Source: Bacillus smithii (GTDB lineage Bacteria; Bacillota; Bacilli; Bacillales; DSM-4216). From it: a DNA stretch of 64,000 nucleotides. Position 1 is the first letter of the stretch. Every line of letters begins with the position of its first letter. Positions 16,522 through 26,453 of this stretch are shown piece by piece. The stretch spans positions 1,902,001-1,966,000 of the forward strand of contig NZ_CP012024.1 in NCBI RefSeq assembly GCF_001050115.1, given 5' to 3'. The notes below the pieces were generated by a model. It did not search any database, had not been told where the DNA came from, and saw only the letters and a list, made by a program, of their open reading frames with translations. The position numbers and the translations under genes are program-made.

Positions 16522-17316
16522 TTAATCGTCTCCATCCAGCAGTCGTCCAAGTCCGCCAAGTATGCTTCCCTCACCGGTCGAATCTCCGCCATGGCTAGGA
16601 GCATTGGCTAGAACTCGGTCTGCCAATCGGCTAAATGGCAATGTTTGCACCCAAACCGTTCCCGGTCCACGAAGGGTTGCAAAGAAGAGGCCTTCACCGC
16701 CAAAGAAAGCGGTTTTCACTTTTCCGACATATTCGATATTATAGTCGACATCTTGAGTTAAAGCGACTAAACAGCCTGTATCCACCCGCAACAATTCTCC
16801 GGGAGAAAGATCTTTTTTGATAATCGTTCCTCCGGCATGGAGAAAGGCAAGCCCATCGCCTTCCAGCTTCTGCATGATAAATCCTTCTCCACCGAAAAAG
16901 CCGGTACCAAGTTTTCTTTGAAATTCAATGCCAATGGATACACCTTTAGCCGCGCATAAAAAAGCATCCTTTTGACAAATGACTTTGCCGTTGAATTGAG
17001 TTAAATCAAGAGGAATAATTTTTCCAGGATAGGGAGCAGCGAAAGAAACTCTCCTTTTATCGGATGATTGGTTGGTAAAAACGGTCATAAACAGGCTCTC
17101 ACCCGTAAGCAAACGTCTGCCGGCACCCACTAATTTGCCGAATAATCCGCTTTTTTGTTCCGTGCCGTCTCCAAATACCGTTTCCATCTCGATGCCGTCT
17201 TCCATCATCATCATACCGCCTGCTTCCGCGACCACACTTTCTTGCGGATCCAGCTCAATTTCAACACATTGCATATCATCGCCATGCAATTCATAATCAA
17301 TCTCGTGAGAATTCAT
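16522..17316 (-). CDS. TIGR00266/AIM24-family protein
   Basis: 264 aa. Glycine-rich beta-repeat protein with the family blocks '[20 protein letters not shown]', '[12 protein letters not shown]', 'FCQ'-like '[17 protein letters not shown]' and '[18 protein letters not shown]'. It has no signal peptide or membrane segment and ends in an acidic Gly/Asp tail ('[12 protein letters not shown]'). The family (AIM24 superfamily; named after a yeast mitochondrial protein) is widespread in Bacillus and has no proven biochemical role. It stands alone, convergent with the yoaI-like gene and sharing the hairpin between them. Confidence 0.8.
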   Translation of the reverse strand: MNSHEIDYELHGDDMQCVEIELDPQESVVAEAGGMMMMEDGIEMETVFGDGTEQKSGLFGKLVGAGRRLLTGESLFMTVFTNQSSDKRRVSFAAPYPGKIIPLDLTQFNGKVICQKDAFLCAAKGVSIGIEFQRKLGTGFFGGEGFIMQKLEGDGLAFLHAGGTIIKKDLSPGELLRVDTGCLVALTQDVDYNIEYVGKVKTAFFGGEGLFFATLRGPGTVWVQTLPFSRLADRVLANAPSHGGDSTGEGSILGGLGRLLDGDD

Positions 17317-17732
17317 CTTTTCACCTCATTCATCATTGTAAGGCAGTGCAAATGCCATATTGTAGCCTAATTATATCATGATCCAAATCGTTCGTCCCCC
17401 ATTAGGAGAGCTTTTTTCGACAGTAAGAAAAAGAAAAGAGTTAAGCGGTAGTTCAATATCGAATCGGTTGTAGATCCCTTATTCCGAGTTAACATAATGT
17501 TTTTATGTTGAACTTAATCCCGATTTAATGAAACATCTAAGCAGCTTGGCTGTTTTAAAATTCATCTTTACACGATTAGCTGTAAGTCACTCTAGTGGAT
17601 ACGGGGTTTTTTATTAATGGCTTGCACCTTTGAATTTCAAGATCAGAAATTCGTTTATTTTTTGTGTACATTGTACCAAGACAGCGGGTTGACTTTCATC
17701 CGTGTTAAGATCCCCTAATTTAGTTAAAAAAA
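17317..17732. other. Intergenic stretch, no gene recognised
   Basis: About 415 bases upstream of the AIM24-like gene and downstream of the UPF0210 gene. AT-rich, without a supportable ORF or RNA motif. Confidence 0.4.
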
Positions 17733-17769
17733 TCCGCTTCCATCATTTATAGTAGATCATGGAAGCGGA
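17733..17769 (-). terminator. Terminator of the ACT/UPF0210 operon
   Basis: TCCGCTTCCAT (17733-17743) pairs perfectly with ATGGAAGCGGA (17759-17769). Read on the minus strand, it is followed by TTTTTTT. Confidence 0.85.
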
Positions 17770-17875
17770 AAAACGGTCCCATTGACCGGAATGTTTTACT
17801 CACTAGTTATCCAATCATGAGACCAGAAAGAAACAAACGATTTCTTCAAAAAGAATATAGTTTGTATTGATTCAT

Positions 17876-19231
17876 TTAATTTTTAAATGAATGGATCGGT
17901 GCCGGAATGTGACCGCCGCGGGCGATGAAATCAGCGGAGGAATAAGAATTGACGGCCATAACCGGTGCGCGCCCGAGCAGACCTCCGAACTCGACCATTT
18001 CGCCAACCGCTTTACCTGGTGCCGGTATCACCCTTACCGCCGTCGTTTTGTTGTTAATTACCCCAATCGCTGCTTCATCGGCGATCATGGCAGAGATCGT
18101 TTCAGCAGGAGTATCTCCAGGGACGGCAATCATATCAAGACCAACCGAGCAAATAGCGGTCATTGCTTCTAATTTTTCCAAGTTCAAAGAACCTCTGTTC
18201 ACGGCGTCGATCATACCAGCATCTTCTGACACCGGAATAAACGCTCCGCTTAGTCCCCCTACATGACCGCAAGCCATGACCCCACCTTTTTTGACGGCAT
18301 CATTTAAAAGGGCAAGTGCCGCAGTCGTACCATGCGTTCCCACTGATTCCAGACCCATTTCTTCCAAGATGTGGGCAACCGAATCTCCTATCGCCGGAGT
18401 AGGAGCCAAAGACAGATCAACAATTCCGAACGGCACGCCTAAACGTTTGGACGCTTCTTGGCCGACGAGCTGGCCCATGCGTGTGATTTTAAACGCCGTC
18501 TTTTTCACAGTTTCCGCGACAACATCAAAGCTTTCTCCTTTTACCTTTTCCAATGCCCGTTTTACCACTCCGGGTCCGCTGACGCCGACATTGATGACAC
18601 AGTCCGCTTCGCCGACACCGTGGAACGCTCCTGCCATAAACGGATTATCTTCTACAGCATTCGCAAACACAACCAATTTCGCACAGCCTAAGCCATGTTC
18701 ATCGGCTGTTAATTCCGCCGTTTTCTTTATGACTTCTCCCATTTCTTTAACAGCGTCCATATTAATGCCTGTCCGTGTTGAACCAACGTTTACAGAAGAA
18801 CATACTCTTTCCGTGGTGGCTAAAGCCTCGGGGATGGATTGAATCAAAATGTGATCCCCTTTATGGTAACCTTTTTGAACAAGCGCCGAAAAACCACCAA
18901 CAAAATTAACACCTACAGCCTTTGACGCTTCATCGAGTGTTTTCGCAAAAGCCACATAATCTTTTTCATCTGTTGCTCCGGCAATTAAAGAAATCGGTGT
19001 CACCGCTATTCGTTTATGGATGATCGGAATCCCGTATTCGGTCTCGATTTCCTGACCTACCTTGACTAAATGTTCCGCTTTCCGCGTAATTTTATCATAA
19101 ATTTTTTCACGTGCTTTCTTCCCATCCGCATCAATACAATCCAGTAAAGAAATTCCCATTGTAATGGTGCGAATATCAAGCTTTTCTTCTTCAATCATGC
19201 GGATGGTTTCTAATATTTTATTTGTTTCCAT
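17876..19231 (-). CDS. UPF0210 (DUF711, PFL-like) family protein
   Basis: 451 aa. Conserved blocks of the family are present: '[13 protein letters not shown]', '[13 protein letters not shown]', '[14 protein letters not shown]', '[16 protein letters not shown]', '[21 protein letters not shown]' and '[20 protein letters not shown]'. The fold is related to the glycyl-radical pyruvate formate-lyase barrel, but no glycyl-radical loop is seen, and the function is unknown. It is co-directional with an ACT-domain protein encoded 14 bases upstream; this pairing is conserved in many Firmicutes and suggests amino-acid-responsive regulation of the UPF0210 protein (inference). Confidence 0.88.
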   Translation of the reverse strand: METNKILETIRMIEEEKLDIRTITMGISLLDCIDADGKKAREKIYDKITRKAEHLVKVGQEIETEYGIPIIHKRIAVTPISLIAGATDEKDYVAFAKTLDEASKAVGVNFVGGFSALVQKGYHKGDHILIQSIPEALATTERVCSSVNVGSTRTGINMDAVKEMGEVIKKTAELTADEHGLGCAKLVVFANAVEDNPFMAGAFHGVGEADCVINVGVSGPGVVKRALEKVKGESFDVVAETVKKTAFKITRMGQLVGQEASKRLGVPFGIVDLSLAPTPAIGDSVAHILEEMGLESVGTHGTTAALALLNDAVKKGGVMACGHVGGLSGAFIPVSEDAGMIDAVNRGSLNLEKLEAMTAICSVGLDMIAVPGDTPAETISAMIADEAAIGVINNKTTAVRVIPAPGKAVGEMVEFGGLLGRAPVMAVNSYSSADFIARGGHIPAPIHSFKN

Positions 19232-19245
19232 CGTAAACCCCCAAC

Positions 19246-19518
19246 TTATAAACTATGCATTGAGTTAAAAATATCTTCATGCTGGATTTTGATTTGTACA
19301 TTCAATTCTACGCCTTTTTCAGCCAGCGCTTTCTTGATCGTTTCAAAACTTTCCGATGCTTTGGATAGATCAAGCATCATCATCATTGTAAAATAACCGT
19401 TCATAATCGTTTGACTGACATCTAATATATTAATTTTCAAATCGGCTAATTGCTGGCTAACCCCCGCAATAATACCAATGTTATCTTTTCCGATTACGGT
19501 TAATATCGCTTTCACCAT
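19246..19518 (-). CDS. ACT-domain regulatory protein (UPF0237)
   Basis: 90 aa from the ATG at 19518, which follows AGAAGGAGAG; the upstream in-frame extension is unlikely. A single ACT domain fills the protein: '[20 protein letters not shown]' followed by '[15 protein letters not shown]' and '[14 protein letters not shown]'. ACT domains bind amino acids and regulate partner enzymes. The gene is 14 bases ahead of the UPF0210 gene, and the two form a two-gene operon. Confidence 0.85.
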   Translation of the reverse strand: MVKAILTVIGKDNIGIIAGVSQQLADLKINILDVSQTIMNGYFTMMMMLDLSKASESFETIKKALAEKGVELNVQIKIQHEDIFNSMHSL

Positions 19519-19970
19519 TTTTCTCTCCTTCTCTTTCACTATTCTTCTCTGCCACGACAAACTATTATCTCTACTATCTGATTATCTTAATGGCCCACTC
19601 CAAGAATAACGCAGATTGAAAGATTTTGCATCATTTATTCATCAGGAAATTTCAATGCTTGTAATTGGGTTATGGAACAAATGGGGGGCCGCCCGGGGAA
19701 GGAAAAACTTTTAATAGATAAGGAATAAAGTATAACGGCGGACTTTCGTGGAAAATATAAAGAGCGCCATTGTTTTCCGTTCTTTTAGGGAACAATGGCC
19801 GTATTTTCAAAAAACCGTACCAAATCTAAATTCAGATTTTTCAACTTATGAGATTGCTAGGAGCCTGTTTCTGTAAGGCATTGAGTGAAAAAAATTTACA
19901 CATTCATTCAAATTGAATGGAAAAACAATCCTAACAGCACACTAAGTTTTATGATAAAAAAGTTCTAAGA
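19519..19970. other. Intergenic stretch with one hairpin
   Basis: About 450 bases. GCCATTGTT (19766-19774) pairs with AACAATGGC (19791-19799), extended by TCC/GG inside. It lies 170 bases beyond the permease stop and may terminate the ABC operon. Nothing else is recognised. Confidence 0.45.
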
Positions 19971-20630
19971 TTATTCTGACACCCATCTTTTTTCCAAAAA
20001 AGTGGCCATCCACGTTAAAAGGGTGATGATGATCCAATACATAACTGCGATCGCCGTCAAAAACTGGAACGCTTTAAAAATAATCGAATAAATCGTTTGA
20101 GCTGTATACGTTAATTCCGCCACTCCTATAGTCGCAAACAAAGAAGTATCTTTTAAGCTGATGATAAATTGATTCAAGAAGGCGGGGATCATCCGTTTCA
20201 CTGCTTGCGGAAGAATTACATGCCTCATCGTCTGCCAATAACTCAATCCCGAAGCTCTCCCTGCTTCCATTTGTCCACGGTCAATAGATTCTATCCCGCC
20301 GCGGAAAATTTCCACCAAATACGCCCCCGCATTTATGCTCAAAACAAAAATACCGGCCGTTGTAGGTTCAATCGATCCTTTTATAATCAATGGAAAAACG
20401 CCAAAATAAAAGAAAATGAGCTGGACGTAAAGGGGAGTTCCCCTGATTAAGCTGACATAAAATTTGGTAATGGCCCGCAATAGTCTTGACCGAGAGACTC
20501 GGAACAATCCGAACACGAGACCGATAATGGCCGCAAAGAAAAGCGAAAATATCGCTAGTTCAATGGTTTTCCATGCTCCTTTCAATAAAAGCGGCATCTG
20601 ATCCATGACAAGTAAAAATCCATTCATCAT
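19971..20630 (-). CDS. Polar amino acid ABC transporter permease
   Basis: 219 aa from the ATG at 20630, which follows GGAGG; the in-frame upstream extension lacks a ribosome site. HisM/GlnP-type permease: 'GAWKTIELAIFSLFFAAIIG' opens the first helices. The EAA loop region 'EAGRASGLSYWQTMRHVILP' binds the ATPase, and 'FIISLKDTSLFATIGVAELT' is the typical C-terminal block. About five membrane helices. It forms the membrane channel for the substrate-binding lipoprotein encoded upstream. No ATP-binding subunit gene lies beside them, which is unusual because these operons normally carry one. Confidence 0.9.
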   Translation of the reverse strand: MMNGFLLVMDQMPLLLKGAWKTIELAIFSLFFAAIIGLVFGLFRVSRSRLLRAITKFYVSLIRGTPLYVQLIFFYFGVFPLIIKGSIEPTTAGIFVLSINAGAYLVEIFRGGIESIDRGQMEAGRASGLSYWQTMRHVILPQAVKRMIPAFLNQFIISLKDTSLFATIGVAELTYTAQTIYSIIFKAFQFLTAIAVMYWIIITLLTWMATFLEKRWVSE

Positions 20631-20740
20631 ATTCCCTCCTTCAGCTATCGCCACGCTCTTCTCCATCTTTGAACTATAAAATAAAAGATACAAATTTCCA
20701 TCATTGACTTGAAAAAGGGTGCTGCGAGTGCACCCTTGCT

Positions 20741-21523
20741 TTATTTCGGCTTGGTTCCAAAGTATTTTTCATATAATTGATCGTATTTTCCGTTTTTCTT
20801 CAATTCCGCCAACCCGTCGTTAAAGTCTTTTAAAAGTTGTGGTTCATCTTTAGCAATCGCAATGCCGTAATCCTCTGTCGTTAGTTTTTTGCCTACGATC
20901 TTGAGTTGGGAAGCCGTTCCTGAATGAATTTTAGACATAACAAACGGCAAATCGTTCACTAACGCATCTGCACGACCTTTTTCTACATCCATATAAAGAG
21001 TTGGTTCATCTTCTAATATTTTGACATTGGCTCCATACTTCGCTTTCAGCTCATTGGCTTTTTCCAAACCGGAAGAACCTTGTTTCGCAACGATCATTTT
21101 TCCTTTTAAATCTTTCAATGATTTGATGGCGCTTTCTTTTTTCGTCACTAAGACCAGTCCAGATTGGTAATATGGTTCGGTAAAATCGATTACTTTCTTT
21201 CGGTCGTCACGTATTGTAATGGCTGCCACTCCGCCATCCACTTGCTTGGACTGCAGTGACGTGATCAAACCGTCAAATTTCATTTCTCTCCATTTCACTT
21301 TGTAATGCTTCTCTTTCGCAATTTCTTGAACAATCTCAATATCAAAACCTTTTAACTGGCCATTTTCTTTAAATGAGAATGGGGCAATAGCAGGTTCTGT
21401 CGCAAACATAACCGTCCTTTCTTTGGTGCCGCCATTTCCCGACTTTTCCGAGGTTTGGCCACATGCCGTTAATCCAATCGCCAGAAGGAAAACGAATATA
21501 ATCGATCCAACTTTTTTCATCAT
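20741..21523 (-). CDS. Amino acid ABC transporter substrate-binding lipoprotein
   Basis: 260 aa from the ATG at 21523. The signal peptide ends in the lipobox LTAC (in 'FLLAIGLTACGQTSEK'), so the mature protein is lipid-anchored on the outer face of the membrane. The SBP_bac_3 fold is clear: 'GFDIEIVQEIAKEKHYKVKW', 'GLITSLQSKQVDGGVAAITI', 'RKKVIDFTEPYYQSGLVLV', 'KQGSSGLEKANEL' and 'YGIAIAKDEPQLLKDFND'. It captures a polar amino acid and delivers it to the permease encoded 110 bases downstream. The substrate cannot be read from sequence alone. Confidence 0.9.
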   Translation of the reverse strand: MMKKVGSIIFVFLLAIGLTACGQTSEKSGNGGTKERTVMFATEPAIAPFSFKENGQLKGFDIEIVQEIAKEKHYKVKWREMKFDGLITSLQSKQVDGGVAAITIRDDRKKVIDFTEPYYQSGLVLVTKKESAIKSLKDLKGKMIVAKQGSSGLEKANELKAKYGANVKILEDEPTLYMDVEKGRADALVNDLPFVMSKIHSGTASQLKIVGKKLTTEDYGIAIAKDEPQLLKDFNDGLAELKKNGKYDQLYEKYFGTKPK

Positions 21524-21816
21524 TTCCCGCCTCTCTTTTATGCTTATTGCCATTTTCGATCTTTTGAAAATTCGACCCGGATTTCACCCGATTACTTGCG
21601 AATGGTATTTATCTTAAAGTGTGCAAAAACTGTCAGCATGGAATTTGCCTCTGCAGCTGCCACAAAGTTTTACGGTACGTAAATTGTAGAGTTCTTGGCC
21701 CAAAAGGTTTGCAATGAGGTTTTTCACATTTTGTATAATTCAAAAACTGGTAGAACAGTTTATAAAAAAGGAAATGACAAACGTTCTTTTCCCACCCTAA
21801 TTCACTTCAAGCGATA

Positions 21817-23322
21817 TCATGATTCCACATCGATTTGAGCTCGCTGTAATTTTCCGCTAAAATCGACATACACGCTTTTCCATTCCGTAAACACATCCAA
21901 TGCTGCCACACCGGAATCGCGATGACCATTGCCGGTGCCTTTTGTGCCGCCGAATGGCAGATGAATTTCCGCACCGGTCGTTCCGGCATTAATGTACACA
22001 ATGCCCGTATCTAAGTCTCGCTGAGCGGCAAACACTCGGTTGACATTTCGTGTATAAATGGAACTGGATAATCCATAAGCAACGCTATTATTCACTTCCA
22101 CCGCTTCTTCAAAACTTCGAACAGGAATGATGGAAAGCACCGGTCCAAAAATTTCCTCTTGAGCAATTCTCATATCAGGCCGAACATTCGTAAATAAAGT
22201 AGGGGCATAATAATTTCCGCCGTCGAGATTTTTTTCTTTAACGATATAACCTCCCGCAAGCAAGTCGGCCCCTTCCTTTTGACCCATTTCTACAAACTCA
22301 TGTATTTTCTTTAATGCACTTTTGTTAATAACAGGCCCTATTTTGACGTCTTCGTTTAATCCATTTCCGATCGTCAGTTTTTTCATTTCTTGAAGCAGAC
22401 GTTTTTCCAGTTCGGCTTTTACGTTTTCATGTACGATCACCCGGCTGCACGCTGTACACCTTTGTCCGCTCGTACCAAAGGCGCTCCATATGATTCCTTC
22501 CACTGCCAGCGACAAGTCAGCATCTTCCATGACAATCACCGCATTTTTTCCGCCCATTTCAAGCGAAACACGTTTTAAAAGTTTTCCGCCTTTTTCTGCA
22601 ATCGTCCGCCCTACTTCATTGGAACCGGTAAATGAAATGACATCGATATCAGGATGTTCTACGATGGCTGATCCGACTTCGGAACCAGAACCGCAAACAA
22701 GATTCATCACTCCTTTTGGCAAACCTGCTTCATCCAAGATTTTCACCAATTCTCTTGCCATTAGCGGCGTTTCCGTAGCCGGCTTCCAAATGACCGTATT
22801 TCCGGCAACAATGGCAGGGAACGATTTCCACGTAGCAATAGCAATGGGGAAATTCCAAGGAGTGATAATTCCAACGACACCAATCGGAACACGGATGCTC
22901 ATGGCAAACTTATCATTTAATTCGGATGTCGTGGTTTGCCCAAACAATCTTCTTCCTTCTCCTGCCATATAAAAGGCCATATCGATTCCTTCTTGGACCT
23001 CACCGCGAGCTTCCTCAATGACTTTTCCCATTTCTTGGGTGAGGATGCTAGCCAGCTTTTCTTTTCGTTCTTTCAACAACTCGCCAACCCGATACAAATA
23101 TTGCGCTCGTTGCGGAGCCGGTACACGTGACCATTTTTTTTGGGCTTGTTTCGCCGCTTGGACAGCCAAATCCACATCTTCTTTTGAAGACTGCAATACT
23201 TCACCGATCGGTTGACCGTCAGCCGGATTGACGATAGTTACAAATTTCGCTTTCTTTGAAGAAGTCCATTCTCCGTTAATATAGTTGATGACTTTTTCGC
23301 CTGAAAGCTGTATGTTTGCCAT
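21817..23322 (-). CDS. NAD(P)-dependent aldehyde dehydrogenase
   Basis: 501 aa, full length. Cofactor-binding block 'TPWNFPIAIATWKSFPAI' (about 154-171), 'VISFTGSNEVGRTIAEKGG' (about 228-246), general base Glu255 in 'SLEMGGKN' and nucleophile Cys289 in 'SGQRCTACSR'. The C-terminus ('FGGTKGTGNGHRDSGVAALD' then 'VFTEWKSVYVDF') resembles the group annotated in Bacillus as piperideine-carboxylate/aminoadipate-semialdehyde or general aldehyde dehydrogenases. It oxidises an aldehyde to its acid in the cytoplasm. It is monocistronic; the substrate is unknown. Confidence 0.9.
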   Translation of the reverse strand: MANIQLSGEKVINYINGEWTSSKKAKFVTIVNPADGQPIGEVLQSSKEDVDLAVQAAKQAQKKWSRVPAPQRAQYLYRVGELLKERKEKLASILTQEMGKVIEEARGEVQEGIDMAFYMAGEGRRLFGQTTTSELNDKFAMSIRVPIGVVGIITPWNFPIAIATWKSFPAIVAGNTVIWKPATETPLMARELVKILDEAGLPKGVMNLVCGSGSEVGSAIVEHPDIDVISFTGSNEVGRTIAEKGGKLLKRVSLEMGGKNAVIVMEDADLSLAVEGIIWSAFGTSGQRCTACSRVIVHENVKAELEKRLLQEMKKLTIGNGLNEDVKIGPVINKSALKKIHEFVEMGQKEGADLLAGGYIVKEKNLDGGNYYAPTLFTNVRPDMRIAQEEIFGPVLSIIPVRSFEEAVEVNNSVAYGLSSSIYTRNVNRVFAAQRDLDTGIVYINAGTTGAEIHLPFGGTKGTGNGHRDSGVAALDVFTEWKSVYVDFSGKLQRAQIDVES

Positions 23323-23997
23323 CTTCCCGCCCCTTTCTTATTGAAACTCTGCATATGCCCTTCTTCACGGAATGGCACGTAGTATACAAACGGACGTATT
23401 TGCTTGAAATTCATCAAAGATAATGAAAGTAAAACGGCTATTGCTGTTTTTTAAAGACCTACTCATCCATCTCCGCTGATCTTAAGGGCTCTTTTCTATT
23501 TTGCATGGTTTATGCCTGTCATTCATTTATATGAATGGAATCTTCGCTTTATCAACTCATGCAAAAATTTTGGTTTTATCAGTCATACGCTTTGCCATTT
23601 TAGTTAGATTTGGACGGAAAATTCAATTTGTCAGCAACAAATTGTATAAGACATTGAAAGCATTTGTATGGATTGACCGATGGAGGATTACTTTGTAAGT
23701 CTTTTAAAGAGGAAAATGGTTCGAATATTCAAATTGACTTAAAGGATATAAAAAAATCACGTCTCGTAAAAGACGTGAATAAATGAAATCAAGACTTTAT
23801 GGGTCGATATATGATGATCCGGAAATGATGGACCTCATTGAAAAAAGTAAAAAAAGAATTTTCATTATAAATCCGCCATTCATTAGATCAAGTAAAAAAA
23901 GGAGGGACATTTGTCCAACGCTCCAGATGGAACAATAAAATAGCAAAATCTTACATTCACGGTTTTCTTTTTACGGAAATTTTTCATTCTATAGCTT
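23323..23997. other. Intergenic stretch, possibly with a small unrecognised ORF
   Basis: 675 bases. A 51-codon plus-strand frame begins with ATG at 23783 (MKSRLYGSIYDDPEMMDLIE, then KSKKRIFIINPPF) but lacks a ribosome binding site. A short hairpin, CACGTCT/AGACGTG, lies just before it (about 23759-23780). I cannot assign either a role. Confidence 0.3.
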
Positions 23998-24480
23998 TCA
24001 GCTTTCGATATTCGTGTCCTTATTGTATAAAACACGCCATCTTGCTTTTTGCTTAACACTAAGGAATTTCCGGATAATCAGGTTGACAACTTCCGCAAAT
24101 ACGAGACCCATGGCGATGGCACCTGAAATCAAAAAGACTTTTGCCGCCAATTGGAGAGCGATATTATAGTCATTCTGCACGAAATGCCTCATCGCATCAT
24201 AGGCCAACCCTCCCGGTACTAAAGGGATGATTCCTCCGACAGTGAAAATAATGACCGGTGTTTTATACATTTTGGCACAAATGTAGCTGATCACCCCGAC
24301 AAATATGGATGCGACACAAGAAGCAAACACGCTATCATACTGCATTTCTACTAACCAAAAGTAAATAATCCAGCCGATCATCCCTACCAAGCCGCACTGA
24401 AACAAGGAGCTTTTAGGCGCATTGAATATAATTCCAAAACCGGCGGAGGCAATAAAACTCGTAACCATTTGCTCCAGCAT
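23998..24480 (-). CDS. Threonine/serine exporter, small subunit (YjjB/ThrE_2-like)
   Basis: 160 aa, four to five hydrophobic helices, with conserved 'FGIIFNAPKSSLFQCGLVGM', 'CVASIFVGVISYICAKMYKT' and 'IFTVGGIIPLVPGGLAYDAM'. It is the C-terminal half of the ThrE-type exporter, split into a separate gene as in YjjB. The partner YjjP-like gene lies 74 bases upstream on the same strand. Together they are expected to form a membrane channel exporting threonine/serine or, in some bacteria, C4-dicarboxylates such as succinate. Confidence 0.85.
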   Translation of the reverse strand: MLEQMVTSFIASAGFGIIFNAPKSSLFQCGLVGMIGWIIYFWLVEMQYDSVFASCVASIFVGVISYICAKMYKTPVIIFTVGGIIPLVPGGLAYDAMRHFVQNDYNIALQLAAKVFLISGAIAMGLVFAEVVNLIIRKFLSVKQKARWRVLYNKDTNIES

Positions 24481-24553
24481 CTCTTTTCCCCCTTATTTAT
24501 GAAGCCACTTCTTCTCGTTAAAATCTTCGAGCCTTTGTCTTTGGTATGTATTT

Positions 24554-25309
24554 TTATAAAAACGTAAACACAACCGCTATTCCGGTTCCGATCGCAAACG
24601 CTGTTAAAAAGGCTTCCGCTCCCCTTGATAATCCTGAAACAAGGTGTCCTGCCATTAAATCTCTCAATGCATTGGTAATGGCTAATCCGGGAACAAGCGG
24701 CATCACCGAACCAATAATGATCTTATCCAATTGGTGTCCAATTCCTATTTTGACAAAAAAAGCAGAACTGAGACCAATCATGAGAGACGCTAAAAATTCG
24801 GCAAAAAACTTGATTTGAATAAATCGATGAACGTACACAAGAAACAAAAACCCGACGGCACCGGCAATGCAAGCAGCTAGAAAATCGTTCCATTTTCCTT
24901 GAAACATGATTAAAAAGCAGCCACTTGAAATCGCGGCCGCCAGAATTTGTTCCCATAGAGGAAATGTAAAGTCGTTTTGATCCATTTCTTTTAATAGTGC
25001 ATAAGCTTCTCGAATCGTTAATTTCCCGGCACTTATGTTTCTTGATACATTGTTCACTAAAGCTATTTTATGGAGATCCGTTGAACGCTCCGAAATACGG
25101 ACAAGTTTGGTCGGTTCCATTCCATCCATGGAAAAAATAATGGCTGTTGGCGCAACAAAACAATGAGCGTTTTGAATTCCACATGAAGCAGCGATGCGAG
25201 ACATCGTATCTTCTACACGATACGTTTCAGCTCCGCTTCTTAGCATAATTTTTCCCGCCAGTAAACATACTTCAATAATTTCCAATGTGGAATGGCCATT
25301 CTCTTTCAT
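24554..25309 (-). CDS. Threonine/serine exporter, large subunit (YjjP/ThrE-like, DUF1212)
   Basis: 251 aa. An N-terminal soluble segment ('LLAGKIMLRSGAETYRVEDT' followed by 'MSRIAASCGI', 'CFVAPTAIIFSM') is typical of DUF1212. About five membrane helices follow, with 'IIGSVMPLVPGLAITNALRD' in the second half. It is the N-terminal half of the ThrE fold and pairs with the YjjB-like gene downstream. GGAGAG lies before its ATG. The two-gene arrangement is common in Bacillaceae; the physiological substrate is inferred from the family. Confidence 0.88.
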   Translation of the reverse strand: MKENGHSTLEIIEVCLLAGKIMLRSGAETYRVEDTMSRIAASCGIQNAHCFVAPTAIIFSMDGMEPTKLVRISERSTDLHKIALVNNVSRNISAGKLTIREAYALLKEMDQNDFTFPLWEQILAAAISSGCFLIMFQGKWNDFLAACIAGAVGFLFLVYVHRFIQIKFFAEFLASLMIGLSSAFFVKIGIGHQLDKIIIGSVMPLVPGLAITNALRDLMAGHLVSGLSRGAEAFLTAFAIGTGIAVVFTFL

Positions 25310-25471
25310 ATCTCTCTCCTCATATCCATCAAATTCGATCCTGCTAAAGTAACAATCCAGTTGAAGTTTATCACAAAAAAATTGAAAATAAAACAGATGA
25401 TGAGAATCTTTAAAGAAAAGTGTTACAGCTATTCATGACAAGTAGATAAGCTGTCCATCGCCAACAAAATA

Positions 25472-25537
25472 GGGTCCAGCCCTCCGAACCATCATTATCC
25501 ACTTGAAATAATGGCAGGTTGTTGGAGGACTAGACCC
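25472..25537 (-). terminator. Terminator of qoxABCD operon
   Basis: GGGTCCAGCCCTCC (25472-25485) pairs with GGAGGACTAGACCC (25524-25537), then T8 on the plus strand; on the minus strand TATTTTG follows. It lies just past the qoxD stop. Confidence 0.75.
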
Positions 25538-25555
25538 TTTTTTTACGTTCTATTT

Positions 25556-25852
25556 TTATTGTACGACACTGTTAAATGTCATAATCCATATAGAACCTAT
25601 TACAATGGTAATGACAAAAACAATGCCCAGCGCAAGTGCAAAAACATTATATCGCGGTTTCTCAGACTCGCGGATATGCATAAAGAAAACTAACTGGATG
25701 ACAAATTGCAGAACAGCCATCGTAATGATAGCGGCGACAAGCGCCCCTTTGCTGAATGCATGATTCGTCACTAATAACAACGGGATGATGGTTAAGATAA
25801 TCGATAAAATAAACCCTGTCACATAAGATTTGAGTGAGCCGTGATTTTCCAT
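25556..25852 (-). CDS. qoxD: Cytochrome aa3 quinol oxidase subunit IV
   Basis: 98 aa with three membrane helices, the standard subunit IV layout: 'SYVTGFILSIILTIIPLLLV', 'GALVAAIITMAVLQFVIQLV' and 'VFALALGIVFVITIVIGSIW', with the short loop 'FFMHIRESEKPRYN'. It is the last gene of qoxABCD; its start is one base after the qoxC stop. Subunit IV supports assembly and the copper site of the membrane oxidase and has no cofactor of its own. Confidence 0.92.
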   Translation of the reverse strand: MENHGSLKSYVTGFILSIILTIIPLLLVTNHAFSKGALVAAIITMAVLQFVIQLVFFMHIRESEKPRYNVFALALGIVFVITIVIGSIWIMTFNSVVQ

Positions 25853-25853
25853 G

Positions 25854-26453
25854 TTACATCACCCCCATTAAATACACAATCGTGAAAATGAAGATCCAAA
25901 CGACATCAAGAAAGTGCCAATAAAGACCGATCACCGTCAGTTTCCGTTTCGTTTTCACATTCAAACCGCGTTGGAAAAGTTGAATGATCAATCCTATCAT
26001 CCACAAGATCCCTAAGGATACGTGCAATCCATGTGTACCGACTAATGTGAAAAAGGCAGTTAAAAATGCACTCGTAGAAATGCTTGCCCCTTCATCTACC
26101 ATATGAGCAAATTCCCGCACTTCCAATCCGACGAAAGACATTCCTAACAAAATAGTGACAATCAGCCAGTTAATGATTTGTTTCTTATTTCCTTTATGCA
26201 TGGCAAGCATAGCCAAACCGCTTGTAAAACTGCTTGTTAATAGAATGAACGTTTCCCATGTTACTCCGGAAAGTTCAAATATTTCTTTTCCGCTTGGACC
26301 ATTGGCTATATGGTTAACTAATACGGCATACGTTGCAAACAACGTACCGAAAATTAAACAGTCCGTCACGAGGAAGATCCAGAATCCCATTACTTTCATG
26401 GATTCCAGCTCTTCCACATGATGATCATGTTGGGATGTAATCGCGGACATCAT
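25854..26453 (-). CDS. qoxC: Cytochrome aa3 quinol oxidase subunit III
   Basis: 199 aa with five hydrophobic helices. Family blocks 'MKVMGFWIFLVTDCLIFGTL', 'TSAFLTAFFTLVGTHGLHVS' and 'VIGLYWHFLDVVWIFIFTIV' are all present. It overlaps the end of qoxB by four bases, indicating translational coupling. This subunit stabilises the catalytic core and the proton path of the aa3-600 menaquinol oxidase in the cytoplasmic membrane. Confidence 0.93.
   Translation of the reverse strand: MMSAITSQHDHHVEELESMKVMGFWIFLVTDCLIFGTLFATYAVLVNHIANGPSGKEIFELSGVTWETFILLTSSFTSGLAMLAMHKGNKKQIINWLIVTILLGMSFVGLEVREFAHMVDEGASISTSAFLTAFFTLVGTHGLHVSLGILWMIGLIIQLFQRGLNVKTKRKLTVIGLYWHFLDVVWIFIFTIVYLMGVM

Noticed and set aside
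17949-18842. Long plus-strand ORFs opposite the UPF0210 gene
   Set aside because: They mirror the minus-strand coding frame and have no family resemblance.
22490-22972. Plus-strand ORF of 160 codons opposite the aldehyde dehydrogenase gene
   Set aside because: Antisense shadow of a clear enzyme gene; composition is Ser/Thr/Pro-rich as usual for such shadows.
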